The position numbers and the translations under genes are program-made. The notes under the pieces were generated by a model that was not told the origin of the DNA, did no database searches, and worked only from the letters and a program-made list of their open reading frames with translations. Of a DNA stretch of 64,000 nt, positions 41,310 through 49,155 are shown in pieces. Position 1 is the first letter of the stretch. The number at the start of each line of letters is the position of its first letter. The DNA lies in NCBI GenBank assembly GCA_910577275.1, contig CAJTMW010000008.1, positions 658-64,657 of the forward strand. The letters are read 5' to 3'. The stretch is from an uncultured Lachnospiraceae bacterium. Lineage in GTDB: Bacteria; Bacillota; Clostridia; Lachnospirales; Lachnospiraceae.

Positions 41310-41549
41310 ATGAGACTGGACAAATATTTAAAGGTTTCCCGGCTGATTAAAAGAAGGACGGTGGCAAACGAGGCCTGCGATGCGGGAAGGGTGCTTATCA
41401 ATGACAAGCCGGCCAAGGCTTCCGCAAACGTGAAGGAGGGAGATATCATCACGATTGCCTTCGGAAATAAGGAGGTCAGGGTGGAAGTGCTAAGCGTGCA
41501 GGAAACGGTCAGGAAGGAAGAAGCGAAGGAACTGTTTAAGTACCTTTGA
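41310..41549 (+). CDS. rqcP: RqcP (YabO), S4-domain ribosome-associated quality-control factor
   Basis: 79 residues from the ATG at 41310; longer frames run into the hup terminator. It is almost entirely an S4 RNA-binding domain (MRLDKYLKVSRLIKRRTVAN, EACDAGRVLINDKPAKASAN, VKEGDIITIAFGNKEVRVEV). RqcP works with RqcH to add alanine tails to stalled chains on the 50S subunit. The identity is supported by the following yabP-yabQ-divIC order. Confidence 0.92.
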   Translation: MRLDKYLKVSRLIKRRTVANEACDAGRVLINDKPAKASANVKEGDIITIAFGNKEVRVEVLSVQETVRKEEAKELFKYL

Positions 41550-41631
41550 GGGAAATCAGAAAAATACTGCTTCTAAAAAAGGGACTCTCCTAATATAATT
41601 TTTTAAGGAAGATTGTATCAGGAGATTTGTT

Positions 41632-41922
41632 ATGGAAGAACTGACAGGCGTAAACAAGCGGACCCACAAGCTGATACTGAACAACAGGAGGTCATGCAAT
41701 TTAACGGGCGTTAACGACGTTCTGTCCTTTGACGAGAACGAAATCATATTGGAAACAGAGCAGGGAATGCTTATGATTAAGGGGAACGAGCTGCATGTCA
41801 ACAGGCTGATGCTGGATAAAGGGGAAGTTGATGTTGACGGGCGGGTGGACAGCTTTACTTATTCGGAGCAGTCAAATATGGGAGGCAAGGGGGAGTCTTT
41901 GCTTGCCAGATTGTTTAAGTAG
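41632..41922 (+). CDS. yabP: Sporulation protein YabP
   Basis: 96 residues. RSCNLTGVNDVLSFDENEII, LETEQGMLMIKGNELHVNRL and DKGEVDVDGRVDSFTYSE are the YabP/YqfC family pattern. In Bacillus YabP and YabQ are sigma-E-controlled proteins needed for the spore cortex. GGAGAT precedes the ATG; YabQ follows directly. Confidence 0.95.
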   Translation: MEELTGVNKRTHKLILNNRRSCNLTGVNDVLSFDENEIILETEQGMLMIKGNELHVNRLMLDKGEVDVDGRVDSFTYSEQSNMGGKGESLLARLFK

Positions 41923-41928
41923 GTGCGT

Positions 41929-42417
41929 ATGGGACAGAACATAGTCGATGAAGTAACGTTCCTTGGCCATTCTTTTGTGCTGGGCGTGGTAATCACTTTT
42001 GTATACGACGGGTTCCTGATACTGCGCAGACTGATAAAACACAATATGCTCCTTATTTCCCTGGAAGACATGATTTTCTGGATTGCCTGCGCCATCGGCG
42101 TATTTTATATGCTGTATGAGGAAAATAACGGGATTCTCAGATGGTTTGCCGTACTGGGGGCGACGCTGGGAATGATTGCCTATAAAGCAAGCATCAGCTC
42201 TTTTGTGGTAAAGGGAATTTCCATGATAATAGAGCGCGTCTGCCATGTGGTCTTTTGTGTCCTTAGGGTTTTGCTGGGGCCTGTGCGGTTTCTTGGCAGA
42301 AAGCTGGGGCGTTTTTTTGCTTTTTCAGGGAGAAAAGGAAAGAAAGCCGGGAAATGCGTAAAAAAGAAGTTGACGGGCAAATTAAAATTACTTAAAATTA
42401 CATTATGTAAGCATTAA
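41929..42417 (+). CDS. yabQ: Sporulation protein YabQ
   Basis: 162 residues from the ATG at 41929 (a GTG two codons earlier touches the yabP stop). It has four or five hydrophobic helices (FLGHSFVLGVVITFVYDGFL, EDMIFWIACAIGVFYMLYEE, LRWFAVLGATLGMIAYKASI) and a basic tail rich in Lys/Arg. It is the membrane partner of YabP in cortex formation. The start is uncertain by two codons. Confidence 0.92.
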   Translation: MGQNIVDEVTFLGHSFVLGVVITFVYDGFLILRRLIKHNMLLISLEDMIFWIACAIGVFYMLYEENNGILRWFAVLGATLGMIAYKASISSFVVKGISMIIERVCHVVFCVLRVLLGPVRFLGRKLGRFFAFSGRKGKKAGKCVKKKLTGKLKLLKITLCKH

Positions 42418-42464
42418 CGGTGTACAATTGCGCATTGGAAGGCAATGCGGAAGCGGGGGAAATT

Positions 42465-42770
42465 ATGGCAAGAAGAGCGGCATACAGAAGAAGAAGGCAG
42501 AATCGTTTCGGCATGTTTCTGGCCTGTGCGGTTGTAATTATGCTGCTGATAGTGGTGGCGGTTGACAGCGTGGGGCTTACAGCGAAAAGAGATGCGTACC
42601 AGTTAAAGGAACAGGAGCTTGAGGCCCAGATTCAGGCGGAGGAGGAGCGCACCAAAGAGATAGAGGAGTACGAGAAGTATACGCAGACCATGAAATACAA
42701 GGAGGAGGTCGCGCGGGACAGGCTGGGGCTTGTATACGAGGGCGAAATACTCTTTAAGGATGAAAATTAA
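42465..42770 (+). CDS. divIC: Septum formation initiator DivIC/FtsB-like
   Basis: 101 residues from the ATG at 42465, with GCGGGGG upstream. A short basic N-terminus (RRAAYRRRRQNRF) precedes one membrane helix (FLACAVVIMLLIVVAVDSVG) and a coiled coil (about 40-75). The C-terminal DivIC/FtsB motif is VARDRLGLVYEGEILFK. It is part of the FtsL-DivIB-DivIC division complex. Position after yabQ matches Bacillus and Clostridia. Confidence 0.93.
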   Translation: MARRAAYRRRRQNRFGMFLACAVVIMLLIVVAVDSVGLTAKRDAYQLKEQELEAQIQAEEERTKEIEEYEKYTQTMKYKEEVARDRLGLVYEGEILFKDEN

Positions 42771-42782
42771 TAATTTTAAAAA

Positions 42783-42804
42783 GCGGGCGCTGCCCGTTTT
42801 TTTT
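42783..42804 (+). terminator. terminator after divIC
   Basis: A GCGGGC/GCCCG(T) stem followed by eight T separates the divIC operon from spoIIE. Confidence 0.85.
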
Positions 42805-42835
42805 GTCAGAAAATTTCCTTTTTTACATGCGCTTT

Positions 42836-42869
42836 TTTGACAAACTATTCTGCGGGAATTGTATATAAT
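42836..42869 (+). promoter_or_regulatory. spoIIE promoter with 21-bp spacer and Spo0A-like box
   Basis: TTGACA at 42837-42842 and TATAAT at 42864-42869 are 21 bp apart. The reverse strand over the -35 reads TGTCAAA, 6 of 7 to the Spo0A box TGTCGAA. In B. subtilis the spoIIE and spoIIG promoters are known for such over-long spacers and Spo0A activation. Confidence 0.55.
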
Positions 42870-42894
42870 TAAGCCTTGCAGGAGGAACGGGCAT

Positions 42895-44103
42895 ATGAAA
42901 AAGCAGATATTCAGCGAAAGAGAAGAATTCACCAGCATACTGCCGGAATATGGAAGAAGAAAACTGCTTACCTATGCGGATTCCATAAGGGAGCTGGCGG
43001 AAAGCTTCCGGGACACGGAAAATGTCAGGGAACGGATGCCGCAGGAGGTAAAGGTGGATAGAAGAGATTATATATGGCAGAAGCGCCTGAATGAGAATAA
43101 AGATTTGATGGTGGAGCATCTAAAGGAGATGGCTCAGATAATGACCCAGCTGGCGGAGGAGGCAAGAAGGTGCGTCCCTATGGGAGAGCGTCGTTTTAAG
43201 CAGATTTCCCATGCCCTCAAGGAAGTGGATATCCAGCTGAAAAATCTGTACTTAATTGAAAATGAGAGGGGCCGCATGGAGGTTTCCCTGACTATGAGAA
43301 ATATGAAAAAGAATTCTCTCACAGCGGAGGAAATCGGGGATTTGCTGTCGGTTCTTTTAAATATGCATCTTGTGAGCGCCGCGGACAATTCTTTTTTTAT
43401 CGGCGCGTCGTGGACAACCTTTTATTATGTGGAGGAGGCGAAATTCCACGTACTTACGGGAGTGGCAAAGGCGGTAAAGGAGACGGAAAAAATTTCCGGC
43501 GACAATTACTCCATTTTTGAGACGGAGACGGGGAATCTCACGGCCGTCCTCTCCGACGGAATGGGTTCGGGGGAAAAGGCGTGCAGCGACAGCACCATGG
43601 TAGTGGAGCTGATGCAGAAGTTTCTGGAGGCGGGATTTCAGATGGATGTTGCAATCCAGATGATAAACAGTGCGCTGCTTGCAGGCGGAGAAACCTCCAA
43701 TATGTCCACCCTGGATTTGTGCAGCATGGACCTTTACAGCGGGGAATGCCGGTTCGTGAAGGTGGGAAGCGCTGCCACCTATATCAAAAGACAGCATCTG
43801 GTGGACAGGATTTCTTCCGGGAACCTTCCTTTAGGGATTTTCCAGAAGACGGAAATGGAAATCGCGGGGAGGAGCCTGATTGACGGGGATTATATCGTGA
43901 TGATTTCCGACGGCATTCTGGACGCCCTTTCACAGGGAATCGGGGAGGACATGCTCTCCGAGCTGATAGGGAGCACCAATCTGGAGAACCCGGGGGAGAT
44001 GGCCAATGCGATACTGAATTTCTGCATTCACCAGTCCAGGGGGAGAATAAGGGATGATATGACGGTGCTGGTGATTGGGATTTGGAAGAAGGAGGAGGAA
44101 TGA
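42895..44103 (+). CDS. spoIIE: SpoIIE-type PP2C phosphatase lacking the membrane domain
   Basis: 402 residues from the ATG at 42895 (AGGAGG upstream). Residues about 180-400 are the SpoIIE PPM phosphatase: FHVLTGVAKAVKE, SGDNYSIF (201-208), AVLSDGMGSGEKACSDS (D221), MISDGILDA and the final GRIRDDMTVLVIG. Residues 1-175 are helical and resemble the cytoplasmic regulatory region. The ten-helix N-terminal membrane domain of Bacillus SpoIIE (about 330 residues) is absent, and a terminator only 90 bp upstream leaves no room for it. Position between divIC and tilS supports orthology. It should dephosphorylate SpoIIAA to activate sigma-F. Confidence 0.88.
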   Translation: MKKQIFSEREEFTSILPEYGRRKLLTYADSIRELAESFRDTENVRERMPQEVKVDRRDYIWQKRLNENKDLMVEHLKEMAQIMTQLAEEARRCVPMGERRFKQISHALKEVDIQLKNLYLIENERGRMEVSLTMRNMKKNSLTAEEIGDLLSVLLNMHLVSAADNSFFIGASWTTFYYVEEAKFHVLTGVAKAVKETEKISGDNYSIFETETGNLTAVLSDGMGSGEKACSDSTMVVELMQKFLEAGFQMDVAIQMINSALLAGGETSNMSTLDLCSMDLYSGECRFVKVGSAATYIKRQHLVDRISSGNLPLGIFQKTEMEIAGRSLIDGDYIVMISDGILDALSQGIGEDMLSELIGSTNLENPGEMANAILNFCIHQSRGRIRDDMTVLVIGIWKKEEE

Positions 44104-44136
44104 GAGAGGTTTTTTCGTGTGTGGCGGGGGGAGGAC

Positions 44137-44288
44137 GCAGGGGGATGGCGAAATGCCCAACGTCGCCGCGCTTCCGCTCTACAAAAACATAGCGGTACTA
44201 AACTCGTGAGCCGCTTCGCAGCTCAATACCTCGTTAAGTACCGATGTTTTTGTAAGGGCTCCTTTTGGACTTTTCGCCATCCCCCTGC
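44137..44288. repeat. palindromic element, copy 1 (spoIIE-tilS gap)
   Basis: Outer arms 44137-44153 and 44272-44288 are perfect complements (17 bp). Inside, 44181-44190 pairs with 44244-44253 (10 bp), then CGGTACT with AGTACCG, and a GAGC/GCTC apex. The core 44161-44264 is about 90 per cent identical, inverted, to 44517-44619, but the outer arms differ completely between copies. No ORF or transposase. The interval 44289-44494 between copies has only a small hairpin at 44411-44428. Confidence 0.88.
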
Positions 44289-44494
44289 TGTGCTTCATTG
44301 CCTTTCAGGCGCGAAGAAAAAGCTACCTCTCTCTTTCCCGTCCAAAGCGGCTCACCTGAACTCTCCATATTCCGTCTGAAAAGATAGAAACTGATGTCTG
44401 AGGAATTTACAGCCTGATGGCTGTAGAGTTAAGAATCCCACCACGTTATGATACCTGCCGCGAAGCAAAATATACCTATAGCCAGCGAAAAACA

Positions 44495-44640
44495 GCGCAG
44501 ATAAAGCGTATCCTTAAGGAGCCCTTATAAAAACGCCGGTACTTAACGAGGTATTGAGCCGCAAAGCGGCTCACGAGTTTAGTACCGCTGCGTTTTTATA
44601 GAGCGAGAGCGCGGCGACGCCGGATACGATTTATCTGCGC
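44495..44640. repeat. palindromic element, copy 2 (spoIIE-tilS gap)
   Basis: Outer arms 44495-44513 and 44622-44640 pair at 18 of 19 positions. Inner arms 44527-44536 and 44590-44599 are perfect, with two blocks changed relative to copy 1 in a way that keeps pairing (ACAAAAACAT/ATGTTTTTGT becomes ATAAAAACGC/GCGTTTTTAT). The apex is GAGCCGC-AAA-GCGGCTC. Opposite orientation to copy 1. Confidence 0.88.
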
Positions 44641-44660
44641 GTCCCTTTCGCGCCCATTCT

Positions 44661-44698
44661 TTGACATTCTCCCCAAATTAAGCTATAATGCAGACACT
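44661..44698 (+). promoter_or_regulatory. tilS promoter, predicted leaderless start
   Basis: TTGACA at 44661-44666, 17-bp spacer, TATAAT at 44684-44689. A start point 6-8 bases later falls at or within three bases of the tilS ATG (44699), and no ribosome binding site precedes the ATG. Confidence 0.65.
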
Positions 44699-46255
44699 AT
44701 GATAAATAAAGTACTGAAATATGTCGAAAAGTACCGCATGATTGAGCCGGGCGATACCATAGCGGCGGGAGTTTCAGGGGGCGCAGATTCTGTTTGCCTC
44801 CTTTTTGTGTTGCTGGAATTGCAGAAGAAGATTCCTTTTTCGGTAAAAGTGGTTCATATAAACCACGGCATCCGTCAGGAGGCTTCGGAGGATGCGGATT
44901 ATGTGCGGACGCTCTGCGGAAAGCTTGGGATTCCCTTTTTTCTGGTGGAAACGGACGTGAGGGCGCAGGCAAAGGCGCATGGCCGTTCCGAGGAGGAGGA
45001 GGGAAGATATATCCGCTATCAGTCCTTTGAAAAGGTTCTTGGCGGGGACGCGGGCAGGATTGCGGTCGCCCACAACAGCAACGACAGGGCGGAGACGGTG
45101 CTGTTCCATCTTTTCCGGGGCACAGGGCTTTCGGGGCTTTGCGGGATTCGTCCCGTGAACGGAAGGGTGATTCGTCCTCTTTTGTGCCTTACAAGGGATG
45201 AGATAGAGAACTGGCTGAGGGAAAGGGACATTTCCTTTTGTACGGACAGCACCAACGAGAAGGATATTTATACCAGAAACAAAATCAGGCGCCACATTCT
45301 TCCCTATGCGGAGCGGGAGGTCTGCCGGGGGGCGGCTGTCCATGTAAGCCGGGCAGCCGGGCAGGTGACGGAGGCGGAGGCGTATATTGTAAGGCAGACG
45401 AAGGCAGCCATGGTAAGATGCGCGTCGCCGGAGGGTAACGGCGTCAGGATAAATCTCCCGGCGTTTTTTCAGGAGGACGAATATCTCAGAGGGCGGATTC
45501 TTCTTGAATGTGTGGCGCAGGCGGCGGGCAGCCGCAAGGATATCGCGTCGGTTCATATAGACAGCGCGGAAAAGATTTTTGCGGGGAACGGAAACAGGCA
45601 GGCGCATCTTCCTTACGGACTTGTGGTTTATAAGGAATATGATTGGGGAATGATACAAAAGAAGGAGCGCGGCAGGGAGCCGGAGGCCGGGATGCCGGAC
45701 GAGGAATACGAAGTGGCGGCTCCGGCGGGCAATGCGCCGGCAGGCGCGGCTGCGGCTGGCAGAGGCTTGTATGCTGAGGCTCCTGCCTGCGGGATTTCTG
45801 CCACCATGGCTTTGGAGGGCGGAGACTTGCGCAGCGCTGCTTTGGTCAGAGTGGAGATACCGGGACTCGGGCCGGTGGAATGTAGGGTATTTGAGCGGAA
45901 GGAAGCATTTTGGCAGGGAACAGGGAAAATCAGACCGGAATCTCAAAATATTCCAGAAAAAACATATACGAAATGGTTTGATTATGATAAAATAACTTCG
46001 TCTGTGGTGTTCAGGCACAGACGGAAAGGCGATTATCTGACGATTAACAGCAAAATGAATCGCAAGTCGCTGCAGGATTACTTCGTCAACGAGAAGGTTC
46101 CGGCGAAGGAGCGGGACGCCTTATTCGTGCTTGCGGAGGGCTCCCATATTCTGTGGGTGCCGGGACGGCGGATAAGCGAATATTATAAGATTTCAGAAGG
46201 TACGGAAAGAATTTTACAGGTGTCGGTTACAGATAAAAATATAGAAGTACTATAG
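44699..46255 (+). CDS. tilS: tRNA(Ile)-lysidine synthetase
   Basis: 518 residues. The PP-loop ATP site is AAGVSGGADSVCLLFVLLEL (residues 23-42). IAVAHNSNDRAETVLFHLFR and RPLLCLTRDEIENWLRERDI are further PP-loop family regions. The C-terminal TilS domains end in RHRRKGDYLTINSKMNRKSL and WVPGRRISEYYKI. It makes lysidine in the anticodon of the AUA-reading tRNA-Ile. An Ala/Gly/Glu-rich insertion at about residues 322-375 separates the central and C-terminal domains and makes the protein longer than usual. The start agrees with the family although no ribosome binding site is seen. Confidence 0.95.
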   Translation: MINKVLKYVEKYRMIEPGDTIAAGVSGGADSVCLLFVLLELQKKIPFSVKVVHINHGIRQEASEDADYVRTLCGKLGIPFFLVETDVRAQAKAHGRSEEEEGRYIRYQSFEKVLGGDAGRIAVAHNSNDRAETVLFHLFRGTGLSGLCGIRPVNGRVIRPLLCLTRDEIENWLRERDISFCTDSTNEKDIYTRNKIRRHILPYAEREVCRGAAVHVSRAAGQVTEAEAYIVRQTKAAMVRCASPEGNGVRINLPAFFQEDEYLRGRILLECVAQAAGSRKDIASVHIDSAEKIFAGNGNRQAHLPYGLVVYKEYDWGMIQKKERGREPEAGMPDEEYEVAAPAGNAPAGAAAAGRGLYAEAPACGISATMALEGGDLRSAALVRVEIPGLGPVECRVFERKEAFWQGTGKIRPESQNIPEKTYTKWFDYDKITSSVVFRHRRKGDYLTINSKMNRKSLQDYFVNEKVPAKERDALFVLAEGSHILWVPGRRISEYYKISEGTERILQVSVTDKNIEVL

Positions 46256-46332
46256 TGAAAGGCGGAGAGGCTTAAGGCGGCCGAGGCTGCCCGTGGATGG
46301 AAGCGCCCCGCAGAAGGAAAGGAGTCATCAGA

Positions 46333-46854
46333 ATGGCTGAAAAGATTAACGTGCTGTTTTCAGAGGAGGAAGTGGACGCCAGAATCAGACAGATGGGCGA
46401 ACAGATAAGCAGGGATTACGCCGGCAGAGAGGTTCATCTGATTTGCGTGCTTAAGGGCGGGAGCTTCTTTATGTGCGAGCTTGCAAAAAGAATCACGGTT
46501 CCGGTGTATCTGGATTTTATGTCTGTATCAAGCTATGGAAGCGAAACAAAATCCAGCGGCGTGGTTAAGATTGTAAAGGATTTGGACGCGCCTTTAGCGG
46601 GCAAGGATGTAATTGTTGTGGAGGATATTGTGGATACCGGTCATACCTTAAGCTATCTGCTTGAAATGCTGAAAGGGCGGGAGCCGGCGAGCCTTAAGCT
46701 CTGTACTCTCCTTGACAAGCCGGACAGAAGAGAGGTGGAGGTTCCGGTGGATTACACAGGGTTTGTGATACCGGACAAATTTATCGTGGGCTATGGTCTT
46801 GACTATGACCAGAAATACAGAAATCTTCCTTATATCGGAACAGTAGAATTTTAA
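46333..46854 (+). CDS. hpt: Hypoxanthine phosphoribosyltransferase
   Basis: 173 residues from the ATG at 46333 (AAAGGAG upstream). HLICVLKGGSFFMCELAKRI, the PRPP loop VIVVEDIVDTGHTLSYLLEM and VPVDYTGFVIPDKFIVGYGL then DYDQKYRNLPYIG are complete. It salvages hypoxanthine and guanine to nucleotides. The tilS-hpt-ftsH order is conserved across Bacillota. Confidence 0.96.
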   Translation: MAEKINVLFSEEEVDARIRQMGEQISRDYAGREVHLICVLKGGSFFMCELAKRITVPVYLDFMSVSSYGSETKSSGVVKIVKDLDAPLAGKDVIVVEDIVDTGHTLSYLLEMLKGREPASLKLCTLLDKPDRREVEVPVDYTGFVIPDKFIVGYGLDYDQKYRNLPYIGTVEF

Positions 46855-46869
46855 GTAGAGGTAAACGGA

Positions 46870-48711
46870 TTGAATAACAGAAGTAAAGGATTTAATGCAT
46901 ATTTTATACTGGTGCTGCTTTTGATGGCGCTGCTCATTATCCCCAATTTTCTGGACAACGGCCAGGCGGATTATACCAGAGGGGAAATGATGCAGGACCT
47001 GGAGAATGACAATATTGCATATGCAAATATCACCCCCAGCCGGGAAACGCCTACCGGCGAGGTGGATTTCATTTTGAACAGCGGCGCAAGCAGGACATTG
47101 TATGTTACGGACGTAACGGAAATCGAACAGCTCCTGATTTCCCACGGGATAAACCCGGGAGTGGAGAAGGTGGAGGAGGAGAGCTGGTTCCTCACCAGCG
47201 TGTTTCCGGTGCTTCTGGCCATCGTCGTTATGGTATTCTTCTTTGTGATGATGAACAGCCAGAATGCAGGCGGCAGTAACAAGATGATGAACTTCGGCAA
47301 GAGCCGGGCAAAGCTGTCCGTGGGCGACGGCAAGATTACCTTAAAAGACGTGGCAGGTCTTAAGGAGGAAAAGGAAGAACTGGAGGAAATCGTGGAGTTT
47401 CTCCGCGACCCCGCCAAGTTTACGAAGGTGGGCGCAAGAATCCCCAAGGGCGTTCTCTTAGAGGGTGCGCCGGGCACCGGAAAAACGCTGCTTGCCAAGG
47501 CCATTGCCGGGGAGGCGGGGGTGCCGTTTTTCAGTATCTCCGGTTCTGATTTCGTGGAAATGTTCGTGGGCGTGGGTGCCTCCCGTGTCAGGGATTTGTT
47601 TGAGGAGGCAAAGAGGCACGCGCCCTGTATTGTGTTTATAGACGAGATTGACGCTGTGGCAAGGCGCCGGGGAACCGGTATGGGCGGCGGCCACGACGAG
47701 AGGGAGCAGACCTTAAACCAGCTCCTTGTGGAGATGGACGGCTTCGGCGTAAATGAAGGGATTATTGTGATGGCGGCCACCAACAGAGTGGACATCTTAG
47801 ACCCCGCTATCTTACGTCCCGGACGCTTTGACAGAAAAATCAGCGTGAACCGTCCCGATGTGGGCGGCAGAGAGGACATTCTCAAGGTACACGCGAAAAA
47901 CAAGCCTTTGGCCGAGGATGTGGACTTAAAGCAGATTGCCCAGACCACCGCGGGATTTACCGGAGCGGATTTGGAGAATCTCTTAAACGAGGCTTCCATT
48001 GTGGCGGCCAAGGAAAACCGGGCCTATGTCATTCAGGAGGATATCAAAAAGGCGTTTATCAAGGTGGGAATCGGTTCCGAGAAAAAGAGCCGGATTATCA
48101 CCGATAAGGAAAAGAAAATCACCGCTTACCATGAGGCCGGCCATGCGATTTTGTTCCATGTCCTTCCCGATGTGGGACCGGTCTACACGGTATCCATCAT
48201 CCCCACAGGGCTTGGCGCGGCGGGTTATACCATGCCCCTTCCCGAAAATGACGATATGTTCATCACCAAAGGAACCATGCTGCAGGATATCATGGTATCC
48301 TTGGGCGGGCGGATTGCGGAGGAGATTATCTTCGGGGATATCACCACAGGCGCCTCCAGCGATATCAAGAAGGCCACCAAGGCGGCAAGGGACATGGTGA
48401 CCAGGTACGGAATGTCCGAAAACATCGGAGTCATCAATTACGGCAGCGACGACGACGAGGTATTCATCGGAAGGGACCTTGCCCATGCCAAGAGCCACAG
48501 CGAGCTGATTGCCGGGGAGATTGACAGGGAAGTAAGAAGAATTATCGACGAGTGCTATGCAAAGGCAAAGGCGATTATCCTGGAAAACTCCGACGTGCTC
48601 CACGGCTGTGCAAACCTTCTTCTTGAGAAGGAAAAAATCGGCAGGGAAGAATTTGAAAAACTTTTTGTCAGGACGGACGACAGGTCGCCGGAGGCTTTCT
48701 TTTCCTCGTAA
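46870..48711 (+). CDS. ftsH: ATP-dependent zinc metalloprotease FtsH
   Basis: 613 residues from a TTG start with AGAGG upstream. Two membrane helices (about 10-27 and 114-135) flank a small extracytoplasmic domain. The AAA domain has Walker A GAPGTGKT (199-206), Walker B IVFIDEIDAV and the second-region-of-homology RPGRFDR. The zinc site is HEAGH (421-425). It degrades misfolded membrane and regulatory proteins. It ends the spoIIE-tilS-hpt-ftsH block. Confidence 0.97.
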   Translation: MNNRSKGFNAYFILVLLLMALLIIPNFLDNGQADYTRGEMMQDLENDNIAYANITPSRETPTGEVDFILNSGASRTLYVTDVTEIEQLLISHGINPGVEKVEEESWFLTSVFPVLLAIVVMVFFFVMMNSQNAGGSNKMMNFGKSRAKLSVGDGKITLKDVAGLKEEKEELEEIVEFLRDPAKFTKVGARIPKGVLLEGAPGTGKTLLAKAIAGEAGVPFFSISGSDFVEMFVGVGASRVRDLFEEAKRHAPCIVFIDEIDAVARRRGTGMGGGHDEREQTLNQLLVEMDGFGVNEGIIVMAATNRVDILDPAILRPGRFDRKISVNRPDVGGREDILKVHAKNKPLAEDVDLKQIAQTTAGFTGADLENLLNEASIVAAKENRAYVIQEDIKKAFIKVGIGSEKKSRIITDKEKKITAYHEAGHAILFHVLPDVGPVYTVSIIPTGLGAAGYTMPLPENDDMFITKGTMLQDIMVSLGGRIAEEIIFGDITTGASSDIKKATKAARDMVTRYGMSENIGVINYGSDDDEVFIGRDLAHAKSHSELIAGEIDREVRRIIDECYAKAKAIILENSDVLHGCANLLLEKEKIGREEFEKLFVRTDDRSPEAFFSS

Positions 48712-48735
48712 AAAGCCCCTGATTTCAGGACACTT

Positions 48736-48831
48736 ATGCAGAAAGTAAATATTGGACGAGAGGACATAAAAATCGTATGTGCGAAATGTACAAAAACGAA
48801 TTGCAAAAATTGTGATATTTGTGAATCGTGA
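48736..48831 (+). CDS. candidate 31-residue Cys-rich small protein
   Basis: An ATG 25 bp after the ftsH stop, with AGGA five bases upstream, opens a 31-codon frame. Its C-terminal half is VCAKCTKTNCKNCDICES, giving a C-x2-C-x4-C-x2-C-x2-C spacing like a metal knuckle. It would be read through from ftsH. I do not recognise a family. The Cys spacing and position suggest a real microprotein, but chance cannot be excluded at this length. The remainder of the 444-bp gap to 49156 holds a promoter-like TATAATA at about 48863, the terminator below and nothing else recognised. Confidence 0.45.
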   Translation: MQKVNIGREDIKIVCAKCTKTNCKNCDICES

Positions 48832-48932
48832 GTATTTACGCAAAACAGGGGTTATGCTATTATAATACTCGTAACCCCCCAATACATTATATAGTTTTTT
48901 GCTATACCCCATAAGAAAGAAATACCTTCTCT

Positions 48933-48964
48933 AAAAAGGACAGTAACTTGTTACTGTCTTTTTT
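48933..48964 (+). terminator. terminator downstream of ftsH
   Basis: GACAGTAA (48939-48946) and TTACTGTC (48951-48958) with six T following. Confidence 0.85.
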
Positions 48965-49155
48965 ACCGCCCATTTTTACGAACATATATTCGGAAATCTT
49001 CCTTCTGTCCGGCAGGCGGACAAAAATCAGGAACATGCCTCAGCGGATATAAAATTCAAAAAAAAGTATGTAAATAATAAAACATGTATAGTATAATGGT
49101 AAAGCATGACTCTATAAACCTGATGAAAATATGACAATGGCCGTATGTTAACGAA

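Noticed and set aside
44104..44698. Hidden gene or IS between spoIIE and tilS
   Set aside because: All frames are short and follow the inverted repeats; no transposase motif.
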